From positions 124,001-188,000 of the forward strand of contig NZ_JXZC01000001.1 of NCBI RefSeq assembly GCF_000935355.1: a stretch of DNA of 64,000 bases, given 5' to 3'. The position numbers were made by a program, and so were the translations under genes. The notes below the pieces were generated by a model, which worked only from the letters and a program-made list of their open reading frames with translations, was not told where the DNA came from and did no database searches. This DNA comes from Rossellomorea aquimaris (GTDB taxonomy: Bacteria > Bacillota > Bacilli > Bacillales > Bacillaceae_B). Shown here piece by piece: positions 9,308 through 17,560 of the stretch (position 1 is the stretch's first letter; each line of letters starts with the position of its first letter).

Positions 9308-10735
9308 ATGAAAATGAATCTCTATAAACCTAAAAGGGATTGGAAGGATATTGAGCTTTGGAAAGACGTGACGGATGAACAATGGAATAACTGGTTATGG
9401 CAGCTGACCAACACCATCAGGACCCTTGATGACTTGAAGAAAGTAGTGAACCTGACGCCTGAAGAAGAGGAAGGTGTAAAGATTTCGACTAAAACAATCC
9501 CTCTTAATATTACGCCATATTATGCATGGTTAATGAATGAAGATGACCCACGCTGTCCTATTCGGATGCAATCCGTTCCAATTGGTCAGGAAATTCATAA
9601 AACGAAGTACGATCTGGAGGATCCATTACATGAGGATGAGGATTCCCCTGTTCCCGGATTGACACACAGGTACCCGGACAGGGTATTATTTCTCGTGACA
9701 AATCAGTGCTCCATGTACTGCCGTTACTGTACGAGAAGAAGGTTTTCAGGACAAATTGGTATGGGTGTACCAAAGAAACAGCTTGATGCAGCCATAGGAT
9801 ATATTCGAGAGACTCCGAGTGTAAGAGACGTACTGCTATCAGGAGGTGACGGTCTACTGATCAATGACCAGATTCTTGAATACATCTTAAAGAATTTAAG
9901 GGAGATTCCACATGTTGAGATCATCCGAATTGGAACGAGGGCGCCCGTTGTGTTCCCACAAAGGATTACCGAAAACCTTTGCAATATCTTAAAGAAATAT
10001 CATCCAGTGTGGTTAAATACTCACTTTAATACATCAATCGAAATTACGGAAGAGTCCAAGAAAGCGTGCGAGATGCTTGTTAATGCAGGTGTTCCTGTAG
10101 GGAATCAAGCGGTTATTCTCGCTGGTATAAACGACAGTGTTCCAATTATGAAGAAGCTCATGCACGACCTTGTTAAGATTCGCGTACGTCCTTACTATAT
10201 TTATCAATGTGACTTATCAGAAGGAATTGGCCACTTCCGCGCACCGGTTTCTAAAGGTTTGGAGATCATTGAAGGTTTACGGGGACATACATCCGGTTAT
10301 GCCGTACCGACCTTCGTGTTAGACGCGCCTGGTGGTGGAGGGAAAATTTCCCTGCAGCCAAATTATCTTATTTCTCAAAGTGCTTCGAAAGTGGTTGTAC
10401 GTAATTTCGAAGGAGTCATTTCTACTTATCCGGAACCGGAAGAATACGTAGCAGGCAGGGCAGATGATTACTTTAAAGAAGTATATCACGATGAAGAAAT
10501 TAAAGAACCAACCATTGGAATTGCCGGCTTGATGAATCAAACCCATTCTTCCCTCACCCCGAGTGGGCTAAAGCGTTTGGAACGTCGAAAGGAATACGAG
10601 GAAAACCCGGATCACAATTCCCTTAAGGACTTTAGAGGAAAGAGAGATCAGCTTAAGGAGAAGAAGCACAAAGCGATGCTAACGAAAATGAATCAGGATA
10701 AAAATGATGATAAGGAAGAAACCATCAATGGATAA
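9308..10735 (+). CDS. kamA: Lysine 2,3-aminomutase KamA
   Basis: A 475-residue radical-SAM, PLP-dependent enzyme converting L-lysine to L-beta-lysine. The [4Fe-4S] motif is in NQCSMYCRYCTRRR (Cx3Cx2C), and the PLP Lys region is in APGGGGKISLQPNY. The length fits the Bacillus/Clostridium enzyme. GGTGGAG precedes ATG 9308. The charged C-terminal tail after about residue 420 is rich in Lys and Glu. It is the committed step of the cluster and supplies YodP and the yodTSRQ enzymes. Confidence 0.95.
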   Translation: MKMNLYKPKRDWKDIELWKDVTDEQWNNWLWQLTNTIRTLDDLKKVVNLTPEEEEGVKISTKTIPLNITPYYAWLMNEDDPRCPIRMQSVPIGQEIHKTKYDLEDPLHEDEDSPVPGLTHRYPDRVLFLVTNQCSMYCRYCTRRRFSGQIGMGVPKKQLDAAIGYIRETPSVRDVLLSGGDGLLINDQILEYILKNLREIPHVEIIRIGTRAPVVFPQRITENLCNILKKYHPVWLNTHFNTSIEITEESKKACEMLVNAGVPVGNQAVILAGINDSVPIMKKLMHDLVKIRVRPYYIYQCDLSEGIGHFRAPVSKGLEIIEGLRGHTSGYAVPTFVLDAPGGGGKISLQPNYLISQSASKVVVRNFEGVISTYPEPEEYVAGRADDYFKEVYHDEEIKEPTIGIAGLMNQTHSSLTPSGLKRLERRKEYEENPDHNSLKDFRGKRDQLKEKKHKAMLTKMNQDKNDDKEETING

Positions 10736-11012
10736 TACAAAAGTATGTGAGTGGTGTGAAGAGAAGACAGCCCATGAAGATCAATCGAGCGTGTATTGGG
10801 AGCTTCCGGATGGCTCCAGAGCGATTCAAATCGCAGATGTCCCAAGTATGAGTTGCAGCCATTGTGGAATGGAGTACCAGGAAGAAGGTGTCATCAATGA
10901 AATAGAAGATCAGCTTATGCTGATTGACACCAAGTTAATCGATAAAGTGGTCGCCTATAAAGATTTAATGGAACTCCCTCGATTACTAAAGAAAAATTAT
11001 TTTCGATATTAA
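10728..11012 (+). CDS. yokU: YokU-family zinc-finger protein
   Basis: A 94-residue protein with two Cys pairs, CEWC near the N-terminus and CSHCG at mid-length, spaced like the YgiT/MqsA-type zinc ribbon and matching the YokU family. It overlaps the end of kamA by 8 nt, so it is probably co-transcribed. ATG 10728 follows AAGGAAG at 10712-10718; an earlier ATG at 10704 has no good ribosome site. The function is unknown; the zinc ribbon alone does not make it an antitoxin. Confidence 0.75.
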   Translation: MDNTKVCEWCEEKTAHEDQSSVYWELPDGSRAIQIADVPSMSCSHCGMEYQEEGVINEIEDQLMLIDTKLIDKVVAYKDLMELPRLLKKNYFRY

Positions 11013-11123
11013 ATGGGGGGAAGGCTATAAGGGTGATTATGCTCTCTCCAAAGCAATCACTTTACGAAATCATTTTCTTCGGCTATCCTTTTAGAAAAGA
11101 TAGAACAAGGGTAGGTGGAACAG

Positions 11124-11348
11124 ATGAGAAAATCCTTTTATCACTATTTAATGAAGTATAGGCAACCTACAGCCAAGGATGAAATAACTCAATTTGCAAA
11201 CTCAGCTTATGATGACCACAGCTTTCCTAAACAATCCCAACAATACCATGAAATCAGCTCCTACCTTGAAATGAATGGGCACTATCTAGAGAGTATGTCC
11301 ATTTTCGATATGGCATGGGATGCCTATTTATTAGAAGAAAAAGATTAA
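11124..11348 (+). CDS. yozE: YozE family (UPF0346) protein
   Basis: A 74-residue protein closely resembling B. subtilis YozE: the segments [19 protein letters not shown] and YHEISSYLE are characteristic. It is a small helical, sterile-alpha-like protein of unknown function. AGGTGG at 11113-11118 lies before ATG 11124; the GTG at 11115 overlaps this site and is not used as the start here. Confidence 0.88.
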   Translation: MRKSFYHYLMKYRQPTAKDEITQFANSAYDDHSFPKQSQQYHEISSYLEMNGHYLESMSIFDMAWDAYLLEEKD

Positions 11349-11369
11349 CGTGGCTACTTAAAAGCCACC

Positions 11370-11408
11370 GGACCGACGTTTGTTTTAAACTGATGTCGGT
11401 CCTTTTTT
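11370..11408 (+). terminator. Terminator after yozE
   Basis: GGACCGAC at 11370-11377 pairs with GTCGGTCC at 11395-11402 and is followed by seven T. A second small hairpin (GTGGCT/AGCCAC, 11350-11368) precedes it. Confidence 0.88.
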
Positions 11409-11606
11409 TCTCAAGTAGCATGGTCAACATTCAAACTCTCTTTTTGTTGATAAAAACAAAGCCTAAACATCAATTTAATAGTTAAAGTGTCTGACAAGCA
11501 TAGACGATTCCTACTCTAAAGAAAAAAGTGAGTAAGGGATTTCGTGTATACCGTTATGGTTGTTATTGCATATCATATAAAAAAGGCGATTAAGGGTGAG
11601 GGGAGA

Positions 11607-12266
11607 ATGAAGAAACGAAAAGAGCCTAGATTCAGAGTTGGAGAAACAGTTGTCGTAACAATCTATGGTACAGTCGGGAAAATAACCGACATAAAAAAAC
11701 TCGAAGGTGAGTTTTTATATGAAGTAAATGAAAGTGAAGGGCTATTCAAGGAGAAAGCATTAGAATTGCTGGATTCTTATGATGGATACATTTTTGAACA
11801 GGAACAGATTGATATTGAATATAAATTTTTATTTGGAGATCTTGTTATTGTAAAGGGTTATGAAGAGGATCTCTTTAAAGTGGTAGGATTCAGGACGGAA
11901 ATATGGCGCTATAAGGACGATGCCTGGGAAGACGTTATTTATGAGTTAATGAGAATTACAGATGGCGAGTGGTTAGAAGCAGACGAAGATGAAATCACCC
12001 TGGTTGCAGATGAAGAGCAGGCAGAGGCATTTATAAAAAAATATGGATTCGTATTTCCGAACAAAAAAGAAGGCAAAACAAAAATGCTTCATTCGCCTGC
12101 TTACCCGAAGCCAAGTTGGATTGATCAGTTACTGGATCATTATAATGATTACAAAACACTATACCTTCTCTTTCAAGATATTAAATATAAGAATAAGATG
12201 GACTATGTGTTAGAACAGTTGAAAAATCATACAAACTCACCATCCATTGTTAAAGAGAAGGAATAA
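11607..12266 (+). CDS. yodN: YodN-like protein
   Basis: A 219-residue acidic protein. The first half has two SH3-like beta-rich segments (FRVGETVVVTIYGTVGKI and FLFGDLVIVKGY), and the last 45 residues are Lys-rich and helical. Gene order (between yozE and yozD) and overall character match B. subtilis YodN, whose role is unknown. GAGGGGAG ends 1-2 nt before ATG 11607; the open frame upstream lacks a ribosome site. Its 3' end overlaps a convergent small gene by 17 nt. Confidence 0.7.
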   Translation: MKKRKEPRFRVGETVVVTIYGTVGKITDIKKLEGEFLYEVNESEGLFKEKALELLDSYDGYIFEQEQIDIEYKFLFGDLVIVKGYEEDLFKVVGFRTEIWRYKDDAWEDVIYELMRITDGEWLEADEDEITLVADEEQAEAFIKKYGFVFPNKKEGKTKMLHSPAYPKPSWIDQLLDHYNDYKTLYLLFQDIKYKNKMDYVLEQLKNHTNSPSIVKEKE

Positions 12267-12420
12267 GCCACATTATATACAGAAAAACGGGAACGCTTAT
12301 GACTAGGAATGATAGCAGTATGACACGAAGGATCCATTGCATACCTGAAACGATCAACCCTTCTCCATTTTCCAAATCTTTTAACATCGTTTTCGTTTTT
12401 TGGGTGAATGTATGTAACAT
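12250..12420 (-). CDS. Small single-helix membrane protein
   Basis: A 56-residue protein with a hydrophilic N-terminal half and one membrane helix near the C-terminus (ILRVILLSFLVISVPVFLY). GAGGAG lies exactly 7 nt before ATG 12420, which is the main support. It converges on and overlaps the end of yodN. No family was recognised. Confidence 0.6.
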   Translation of the reverse strand: MLHTFTQKTKTMLKDLENGEGLIVSGMQWILRVILLSFLVISVPVFLYIMWLIPSL

Positions 12421-12544
12421 AATATCGCTCCTCAACCTTTGATGATAAATTCTATGCTTGTCTTTAAAGTCTTATGAAAACTTTTTTCTCATAGCATAAC
12501 TCGGATAGTGTTGTCATAAATTGAGAATCAAAGGGGGCGATCAC

Positions 12545-12721
12545 ATGCGGGAGATAGAAGTCTTTATCGACACTGAGGAAATTGCAGAGTTCTTCATGAA
12601 AGAACTCATTCAAAGAGGGTATGTACCATCAGAAGATGAACTGGAAGAAATAGCGGATATAACATTCGAGTATCTGATTGCCAAATGTATTATTGATGAA
12701 GAATGGGAAGAAGATGTCTAG
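12545..12721 (+). CDS. yozD: YozD family protein
   Basis: A 58-residue, strongly acidic protein. The string EVFIDTEEIAEFF, followed by GYVPSEDELEEIADITFEYL, is diagnostic of B. subtilis YozD. Function unknown. AAGGGGG at 12530-12537 sets ATG 12545; the TTG at 12521 is ignored. It ends shortly before a strong terminator. Confidence 0.88.
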   Translation: MREIEVFIDTEEIAEFFMKELIQRGYVPSEDELEEIADITFEYLIAKCIIDEEWEEDV

Positions 12722-12792
12722 GATCTATTCAACCATCCAAATGGAAATCACGTCGTAAGGAATGTCCTTTAACATATTGGGGATTAACTCTT

Positions 12793-12834
12793 AAGTGTCT
12801 GTCATGTTTTTCGAACATGGAGGCACTTTATTTT
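12793..12834 (+). terminator. Terminator after yozD
   Basis: AAGTGTCT (12793-12800) and AGGCACTT (12821-12828) form the outer stem and CATGTT/AACATG the inner stem, followed by TATTTT. It ends just before the stop of the convergent DUF2515 gene. Confidence 0.75.
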
Positions 12835-12837
12835 GAG

Positions 12838-13926
12838 TTAATCCCGCTTTAATTTAACCAGTAAAGCGGTCAACGCTTTCCACTTTTTAGTCATGGAAAA
12901 ACGGCCGGGTACCATTTTCGTCAACAGAGGGGCCATCACTTCAATTGGCTGGTCCGTAAACCAGTCAGCCGAAGAGAGCGTCAAAGGAGGGATGTTACTC
13001 CAAACCGAACGCAGTGTTGGACTATATAGGCGGTTTTTTTTATTTTTTTTCGAATATATATGTGGCCAGTAATCTGCTCTGGATCCGCTATGTGAATGGT
13101 TAATCGCAAATGAGTAGGCTGTTGGAAAGACTGCAGGATGAAATAATATACTATATAACTTCTTGCCTAACAAAATCCTGCGCTTTACCTGTTCAAAGTG
13201 AGATACCGAATGCCCGGCAAGAGAGTAGGGAGATTGTTTTCCATATGGAAAAAGGATGGATGTAAATTCCAGACGATCCTGCAATAGAAAAAGCCATTCT
13301 TCTAGTCCAATGGTTTTTTTCAGATCTGTTAATATTCTTTTTTGGATCATATGCTGTTCATTCATGATGAGTCCAATGGTTAAAACTTGTTCATTACCGG
13401 TAGTAAGAAATTCATCCCAGATATTCATCATGAAAATGGAAACGTTAAATTTTTTTAGGACGTGTAAGGAAGAATGTCCCGTTCTTTTCCATTGTTCATA
13501 GAGTAATAATTGAGGGTAGGCATCGTGAAAGATGGCTGCATTACATAGCTCGAGAAATGAGAATAGCGCTATTTGATCATTTCTGTCCAAGACGTATGAA
13601 AGCAGATTATTTCGTATGTCTGTCATATAATAACCAGCATTTCTTGATACCATATGAGCAAGAAAAGACCAGTGGATTTCAGGGTGTTTCTTGAAAAAGT
13701 CAAGGTAACATGCGGTTCTGGTTACGTTATTGAGGTTTGCATTCTTTACTTTGTTCGTAATCAGTTCATACAGTTTTTGATCCTGTGGGAAGTAGACCGT
13801 GGGAGTGGGGTCATCAATTGCATAGTAGAGCTTGCATATATACTCCTCGCCGAGAAGCGGTCTCGTAAGGTCGTTGCTCCCGGTCTTGATCAGATTTAAA
13901 ATCTTTTGAATCGGTGATGAGGTCAA
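12838..13926 (-). CDS. DUF2515 family protein (YppC-like)
   Basis: A 362-residue, mostly helical soluble protein that I assign to DUF2515 (B. subtilis YppC type) from segments such as NAGYYMTDIRNNLL, LLYEQWKRTG and HPAVFPTAY. Function unknown. The start is taken as TTG 13926 because GTGGAG lies 9 nt upstream; the GTG at 13941 has no ribosome site. It is divergent from the small basic-protein/kinase pair, and its promoter must lie in 13930-14016. Confidence 0.7.
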   Translation of the reverse strand: MTSSPIQKILNLIKTGSNDLTRPLLGEEYICKLYYAIDDPTPTVYFPQDQKLYELITNKVKNANLNNVTRTACYLDFFKKHPEIHWSFLAHMVSRNAGYYMTDIRNNLLSYVLDRNDQIALFSFLELCNAAIFHDAYPQLLLYEQWKRTGHSSLHVLKKFNVSIFMMNIWDEFLTTGNEQVLTIGLIMNEQHMIQKRILTDLKKTIGLEEWLFLLQDRLEFTSILFPYGKQSPYSLAGHSVSHFEQVKRRILLGKKLYSILFHPAVFPTAYSFAINHSHSGSRADYWPHIYSKKNKKNRLYSPTLRSVWSNIPPLTLSSADWFTDQPIEVMAPLLTKMVPGRFSMTKKWKALTALLVKLKRD

Positions 13927-14031
13927 GTGATCACGCTCCACTAAAATATTTTTTTGGGGTTGAAACTAATTTCAAAATGAAACGTATATAGTAATACAAG
14001 TGAAGATGAATCATTAGAGGGAGGTTTGTTT

Positions 14032-14196
14032 ATGTTAAGAAAAATAATCAAAGGTTTGTTAAGCTCGAAACATCATAGATATAGCTCGAGTGATGCGTGG
14101 GGAAAGTATAAATCACCTAAACATAAACATTTTGGACATCAACATTATAAGAAGCATAAAAGTAAAAGCTTTTTTTCCAGCTTTTTCAGCAGCTGA
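14032..14196 (+). CDS. Small Lys/His/Ser-rich basic protein
   Basis: A 54-residue protein, too short for routine gene calling, with a very strong ribosome site (AGAGGGAGG) 7 nt before the ATG. Composition is extreme: Lys, His, Ser and Tyr dominate, with SSKHHRYSSSD, KSPKHKHFGHQHYKKHK and a C-terminal FFSSFFSS. There are no Cys and only one acidic residue. It lies 20 nt upstream of a protein kinase gene, so the two are probably one transcript. Composition recalls spore-coat substrates such as CotG/CotB tails, but no homology is claimed. Confidence 0.7.
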   Translation: MLRKIIKGLLSSKHHRYSSSDAWGKYKSPKHKHFGHQHYKKHKSKSFFSSFFSS

Positions 14197-14216
14197 TGGA
14201 ATGAGTGGAATGTGTT

Positions 14217-15020
14217 ATGATACAGACTCTTTTTCGCAGACTGATCGATGGTTTTGAACAGACTTGGAAACCGGGAGAAAACATCGATGGCTTCCATATC
14301 ATCCGTTTAGTTGGAAAAGGGAGCTATGGAACCACTTACTTGGTTATCAACCCATCAAATGGTAAAGAGGCCATTTTAAAAAGAATACGCCCTTACAAGA
14401 AGGTATTTTCTAATCACGTCCAATATGTTCAAAATGAAATGAATGCATTACAAACTTTATCTCACCCTCAGTTTCCATCCGTATTTACAGCAGGTGAGTA
14501 TAGAAAGACCCCTTATTTCGTTATGGAAAAAATGAACGGTCAAACATTTGAGGAGTTAATCTTCATAGAAGGAAAAACTTACTCCGAAGAAGAATCACTA
14601 AAGTTAGGAGTACAATTAGTTACCTTGGTTCAATGGATTCATGAACAGGGATACGTTCATAGAGATTTAAGGATCCCTAATATTCTTTTGGATCAGGGGA
14701 CTCTTCAAATTATAGACTTTGGCCTTGCTTGTGAAATGAATACAACATCAGAGAGGATTCCTGATAAACTTAAGGGTTACATGAGGGATAAGTCTGTGAA
14801 GAGTGATTTCTACGCAATCGGCCATTTTCTGTTATTTTTACTGTATTCTTCTTATGAACCGACGATGAGAAAGGAAAGAAGCTGGGAAGAAGAACTGGCC
14901 ATTCATCAAAATACCAGGTTGATGCTTCGAAGACTTCTACAAATTGATTTAGGGTTTAGGGACGCTGCAGAGATCCTGGAGGAATTATCCAGAGTGATTA
15001 ACACACTACAAGAACGATAA
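14217..15020 (+). CDS. Soluble Hanks-type Ser/Thr protein kinase
   Basis: A 267-residue kinase domain with no membrane helix or sensor. Visible motifs: Gly loop GKGSYGTTY, ATP Lys in EAILKRI, alpha-C Glu in VQNEMNAL, catalytic loop HRDLRIPN, and IIDFGLA. The catalytic-loop Lys is replaced by Arg (HRDLR), which is atypical for Ser/Thr kinases. It resembles small Bacillus kinases such as YbdM/YabT, linked to sporulation. The start is ambiguous between GTG 14205 and ATG 14217; the ATG is used. spo0M follows 17 nt later. Confidence 0.85.
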   Translation: MIQTLFRRLIDGFEQTWKPGENIDGFHIIRLVGKGSYGTTYLVINPSNGKEAILKRIRPYKKVFSNHVQYVQNEMNALQTLSHPQFPSVFTAGEYRKTPYFVMEKMNGQTFEELIFIEGKTYSEEESLKLGVQLVTLVQWIHEQGYVHRDLRIPNILLDQGTLQIIDFGLACEMNTTSERIPDKLKGYMRDKSVKSDFYAIGHFLLFLLYSSYEPTMRKERSWEEELAIHQNTRLMLRRLLQIDLGFRDAAEILEELSRVINTLQER

Positions 15021-15037
15021 TCAAGGAGGAATTTCAC

Positions 15038-15808
15038 ATGTCTTTTTTTAACAAAGTATTTGCTTCAATTGGAATCGGATCAGCGACGGTAGATACAAAA
15101 TTAGAGAAATCAAGCTATCATGCAGGGGAAGCAGCAAAGGGTATAGTAGAAATTACCGGAGGGAGCGCAGATCAAAACATCGATGCAATTTATTTAACTC
15201 TCTTTACTACATATATTCGAGAATCAGACGACAAGAAATACACTGATTATGCTCCTATACAAAAAGTACAGATTTCCGAGCCTTTTACCATTGGCGAAAA
15301 TGAAACAAAAGAGTTCCCTTTTACCTTTACATTGCCATTTGAAACCCCGATCACCTATGGGAACACAAGGGTGTGGGTGGCCACGGGCTTAGACATTAAA
15401 AATGCAGTGGATCCCAAAGACAAAGATTATATTGAAATCGTCCCGAATGAATTGACGAATGCGGTGCTCACATCTGTTCAGGAGCTTGGCTTCAGGATTC
15501 GTAAGGTTGAATGTGAGCAAGCACCACGTCGCTACAGAGGTCGCTACCCCTTCATACAGGAATTTGAATTTGTACCGGTAAATGGTCCGTACCAACGAAA
15601 ATTAGATGAACTTGAAGTGATGTTCATGAATCAATCGGAAGAACAAGTGGATCTTCTCATAGAAGTGGATCGACGTGCTAGAGGGTTAGGTGGATTTTTA
15701 GCGGAAGCTCTTGAAATGGACGAATCCATGGTGAAAATGACGATAAGTAAGTCGGATATTCCCCTTCTCTCATCTAAACTGCGAGAAGTGATTAATAAAT
15801 TCGCTTAA
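15038..15808 (+). CDS. spo0M: Sporulation-control protein Spo0M
   Basis: A 256-residue arrestin-like protein. N-terminal residues 1-130 form the beta-sandwich (SFFNKVFASIGIGSATVDT, then TFTLPFETPITYGNTRVWV), followed by a basic segment CEQAPRRYRGRYPFIQEFEF and a C-terminal domain. In B. subtilis Spo0M affects entry into sporulation and cytoskeletal partners. AAGGAGG sets the ATG. It sits directly behind the kinase, suggesting co-expression. Confidence 0.93.
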   Translation: MSFFNKVFASIGIGSATVDTKLEKSSYHAGEAAKGIVEITGGSADQNIDAIYLTLFTTYIRESDDKKYTDYAPIQKVQISEPFTIGENETKEFPFTFTLPFETPITYGNTRVWVATGLDIKNAVDPKDKDYIEIVPNELTNAVLTSVQELGFRIRKVECEQAPRRYRGRYPFIQEFEFVPVNGPYQRKLDELEVMFMNQSEEQVDLLIEVDRRARGLGGFLAEALEMDESMVKMTISKSDIPLLSSKLREVINKFA

Positions 15809-15904
15809 TGGATTGATTCGACAAACATTCCTATGTTTAGATGAAGGATTCGACAAGGTCTATGTGTAATAGTATGAGTACAACATAATGACGGAGGGGT
15901 GCTC

Positions 15905-16225
15905 ATGCCTTTACTTGAAAAAATCATTCGTCCTAAGCTTTTGAGATCGACCTACGATATGACCATTTTCCAAACTCCTAGGTATGGGGAGGATAAGGGA
16001 TATGAAAAGGTATATCGAATCTCTGTTCAAGCAAATAATCATGAAGAGGCCCTGTATGAAACGTTCAGGACATTTAACGTGCCAGATCTAGTTCCTAAAG
16101 ATTATCAGGGCAGATACATTGCTACACGTGATATCATCTTTATTGACGAGGGACGGAGAGGTCATTATTATTATCGCCTTCAGCCAAATGGGTGGAAAAG
16201 AGTTAATCGGATCGTAATTCATTAA
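15905..16225 (+). CDS. yodL: YodL-like sporulation protein
   Basis: A 106-residue protein with MTIFQTPRYGEDKGYEKVYR, NNHEEALYETFRTFNV and IIFIDEGRRG, which fit B. subtilis YodL; gene order next to deoD agrees. In B. subtilis YodL is a sigma-E-dependent protein whose overproduction rounds cells through an effect on MreB. GGAGGGGT lies just before ATG 15905; the GTG at 15899 sits in that site. Confidence 0.75.
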   Translation: MPLLEKIIRPKLLRSTYDMTIFQTPRYGEDKGYEKVYRISVQANNHEEALYETFRTFNVPDLVPKDYQGRYIATRDIIFIDEGRRGHYYYRLQPNGWKRVNRIVIH

Positions 16226-16240
16226 ATAAGCAACGAATAA

Positions 16241-16287
16241 AAAAGGAAAGAATCTTCCATGGTGGTTAGATCCTTTCCTTTTTTTAT
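16241..16287. terminator. Shared terminator of yodL and the two small minus-strand genes
   Basis: AAAAGGAAAG at 16241-16250 pairs with CTTTCCTTTT near 16273-16282, with an inner ATC/GAT pairing; A and T runs on the two sides allow termination in both directions. Confidence 0.8.
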
Positions 16288-16293
16288 TGTCTT

Positions 16294-16437
16294 TTATATG
16301 TGATTTCCCGGACCGTTTTTTCGATTCTGGGCTGAATTTTCTTTAGCATGCGCATTATGCTCAGCATCTAGTGCTTCTTTGGATATATGGTTATTTTTCT
16401 TCGGAGCATTAATTCTGTTTCGGTGTTTTTTACCCAT
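16294..16437 (-). CDS. Small hydrophilic protein, candidate minor spore protein
   Basis: A 47-residue protein beginning MGKKHRNRINAPKKNN and ending QNRKNGPGNHI: very hydrophilic, Asn/Lys/His-rich, no Cys and no hydrophobic core. The GGGGAGG ribosome site lies 9 nt upstream of the ATG. Composition and size resemble minor small acid-soluble spore proteins (SspP/SspO-like), but I cannot assign it to a named family. It follows a second small gene by 17 nt and ends at the shared terminator. Confidence 0.7.
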   Translation of the reverse strand: MGKKHRNRINAPKKNNHISKEALDAEHNAHAKENSAQNRKNGPGNHI

Positions 16438-16454
16438 ACCAATTTTCCTCCCCG

Positions 16455-16577
16455 TTATGATTTAAGTCTTTCGGTTCTTGAAGAGTTAGGTTGTGTCCCG
16501 GAGCGGGTAGAAGGGTTTGTTTCATTTGCATGTTGTACTGCTTGCTTCAGTTTTTTACTCATTTTTTCTTTAGTCAT
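16455..16577 (-). CDS. Small hydrophilic protein, upstream partner
   Basis: A 40-residue protein, MTKEKMSKKLKQAVQHAN followed by a Ser/Thr/Arg-rich tail (STRSGTQPNSSRTERLKS). AAGGAGGG is placed 6 nt before the ATG, an excellent ribosome site. With the 47-residue gene it forms a two-gene minus-strand unit, divergent from deoD. No named family recognised; minor spore protein is a guess from composition and neighbourhood. Confidence 0.68.
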   Translation of the reverse strand: MTKEKMSKKLKQAVQHANETNPSTRSGTQPNSSRTERLKS

Positions 16578-16706
16578 CTGTATCCCTCCTTCTGAAGTTA
16601 GTTTGACCCCATGCATCGCTTTCTATCCTTCCATTTTCCAGCGTTGCATAAGAAATAAAAAAGGATTACAATGGTGTTTCAACAGTCTTGTAAGGAGGAA
16701 AAGTAA

Positions 16707-17411
16707 TTGAGTATACATATTAATGCAAAAGAAAATGAAATAGCTGAAACGGTTTTACTACCAGGAGATCCCCTTAGAGCAAAGTACATTGCAGAAACAT
16801 TTCTTGAAAATCCAACCTGTTATAACGAAGTCCGTAATATGTTTGGATACACAGGAACATATAAAGGGAAAAGAATTTCCGTTCAAGGAACAGGAATGGG
16901 TGTTCCGTCTATTTCCATCTATATTAACGAACTAATGCAAAGCTATAACCTCCAAAATCTAATCCGTGTCGGTACTTGTGGGGCTATCCAAAAGGATGTT
17001 AAAGTGCGTGATGTCATCCTCGCTATGACCTCATCCACTGATTCTCAAATGAACCGATTAACATTTAACGGTATTGACTATGCACCGACAGCTAACTTTG
17101 ACTTGCTTAAACGGGCATATGATGCCGGAGTGGAAAAAGGGCTTAACTTAAAGGTCGGAAATGTGTTTACTGCCGACATGTTCTATAATGACAATGCCGA
17201 GCATGAAAAATGGGCACAATATGGAATTCTGGCAATTGAAATGGAAACTTCGGCTCTATACACGCTAGCAGCTAAATATGGACGAAATGCACTATCCGTT
17301 CTGACAGTTAGCGATCATATTTTGACAGGTGAAGAAACGACTGCAGAAGAGCGTCAAACAACTTTTAATGAAATGATAGAAGTTGCATTGGAAGCTGCCA
17401 TTGGGGAGTAG
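16707..17411 (+). CDS. deoD: Purine nucleoside phosphorylase DeoD
   Basis: A 234-residue hexameric-type PNP. The family signature [16 protein letters not shown] and the substrate site [12 protein letters not shown] are present, with Asp in VSDHILTGE for purine protonation. It cleaves purine (deoxy)nucleosides to base and pentose-1-phosphate. It starts at TTG 16707, 8 nt after AAGGAGG; there is no nearby in-frame ATG. In B. subtilis deoD also lies between yodL and yodJ. Confidence 0.96.
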   Translation: MSIHINAKENEIAETVLLPGDPLRAKYIAETFLENPTCYNEVRNMFGYTGTYKGKRISVQGTGMGVPSISIYINELMQSYNLQNLIRVGTCGAIQKDVKVRDVILAMTSSTDSQMNRLTFNGIDYAPTANFDLLKRAYDAGVEKGLNLKVGNVFTADMFYNDNAEHEKWAQYGILAIEMETSALYTLAAKYGRNALSVLTVSDHILTGEETTAEERQTTFNEMIEVALEAAIGE

Positions 17412-17430
17412 ATCCATCTATTATCAAAAG

Positions 17431-17473
17431 AAACTGCTTACATTCCCTTCCCCGGGTTTATAAGCAGTTTTTC
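17431..17473 (+). terminator. Terminator of deoD
   Basis: AAACTGCTTA (17431-17440) pairs with TAAGCAGTTT (17461-17470) across a 20-nt loop, followed by T residues. Confidence 0.82.
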
Positions 17474-17560
17474 ATTTTTATGAAGAATGTCCTGCTTACA
17501 TAAATCCTGATACATGGTAAGATGAAGGATGGAACCATTATAGAGAAACTAGGTGAAAGT

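Noticed and set aside
16387-16710. 107-codon plus-strand open frame
   Set aside because: It is the reverse of two small genes with strong ribosome sites and runs into the deoD start; its own sequence is Cys/Phe/Ser-rich as expected of a shadow.
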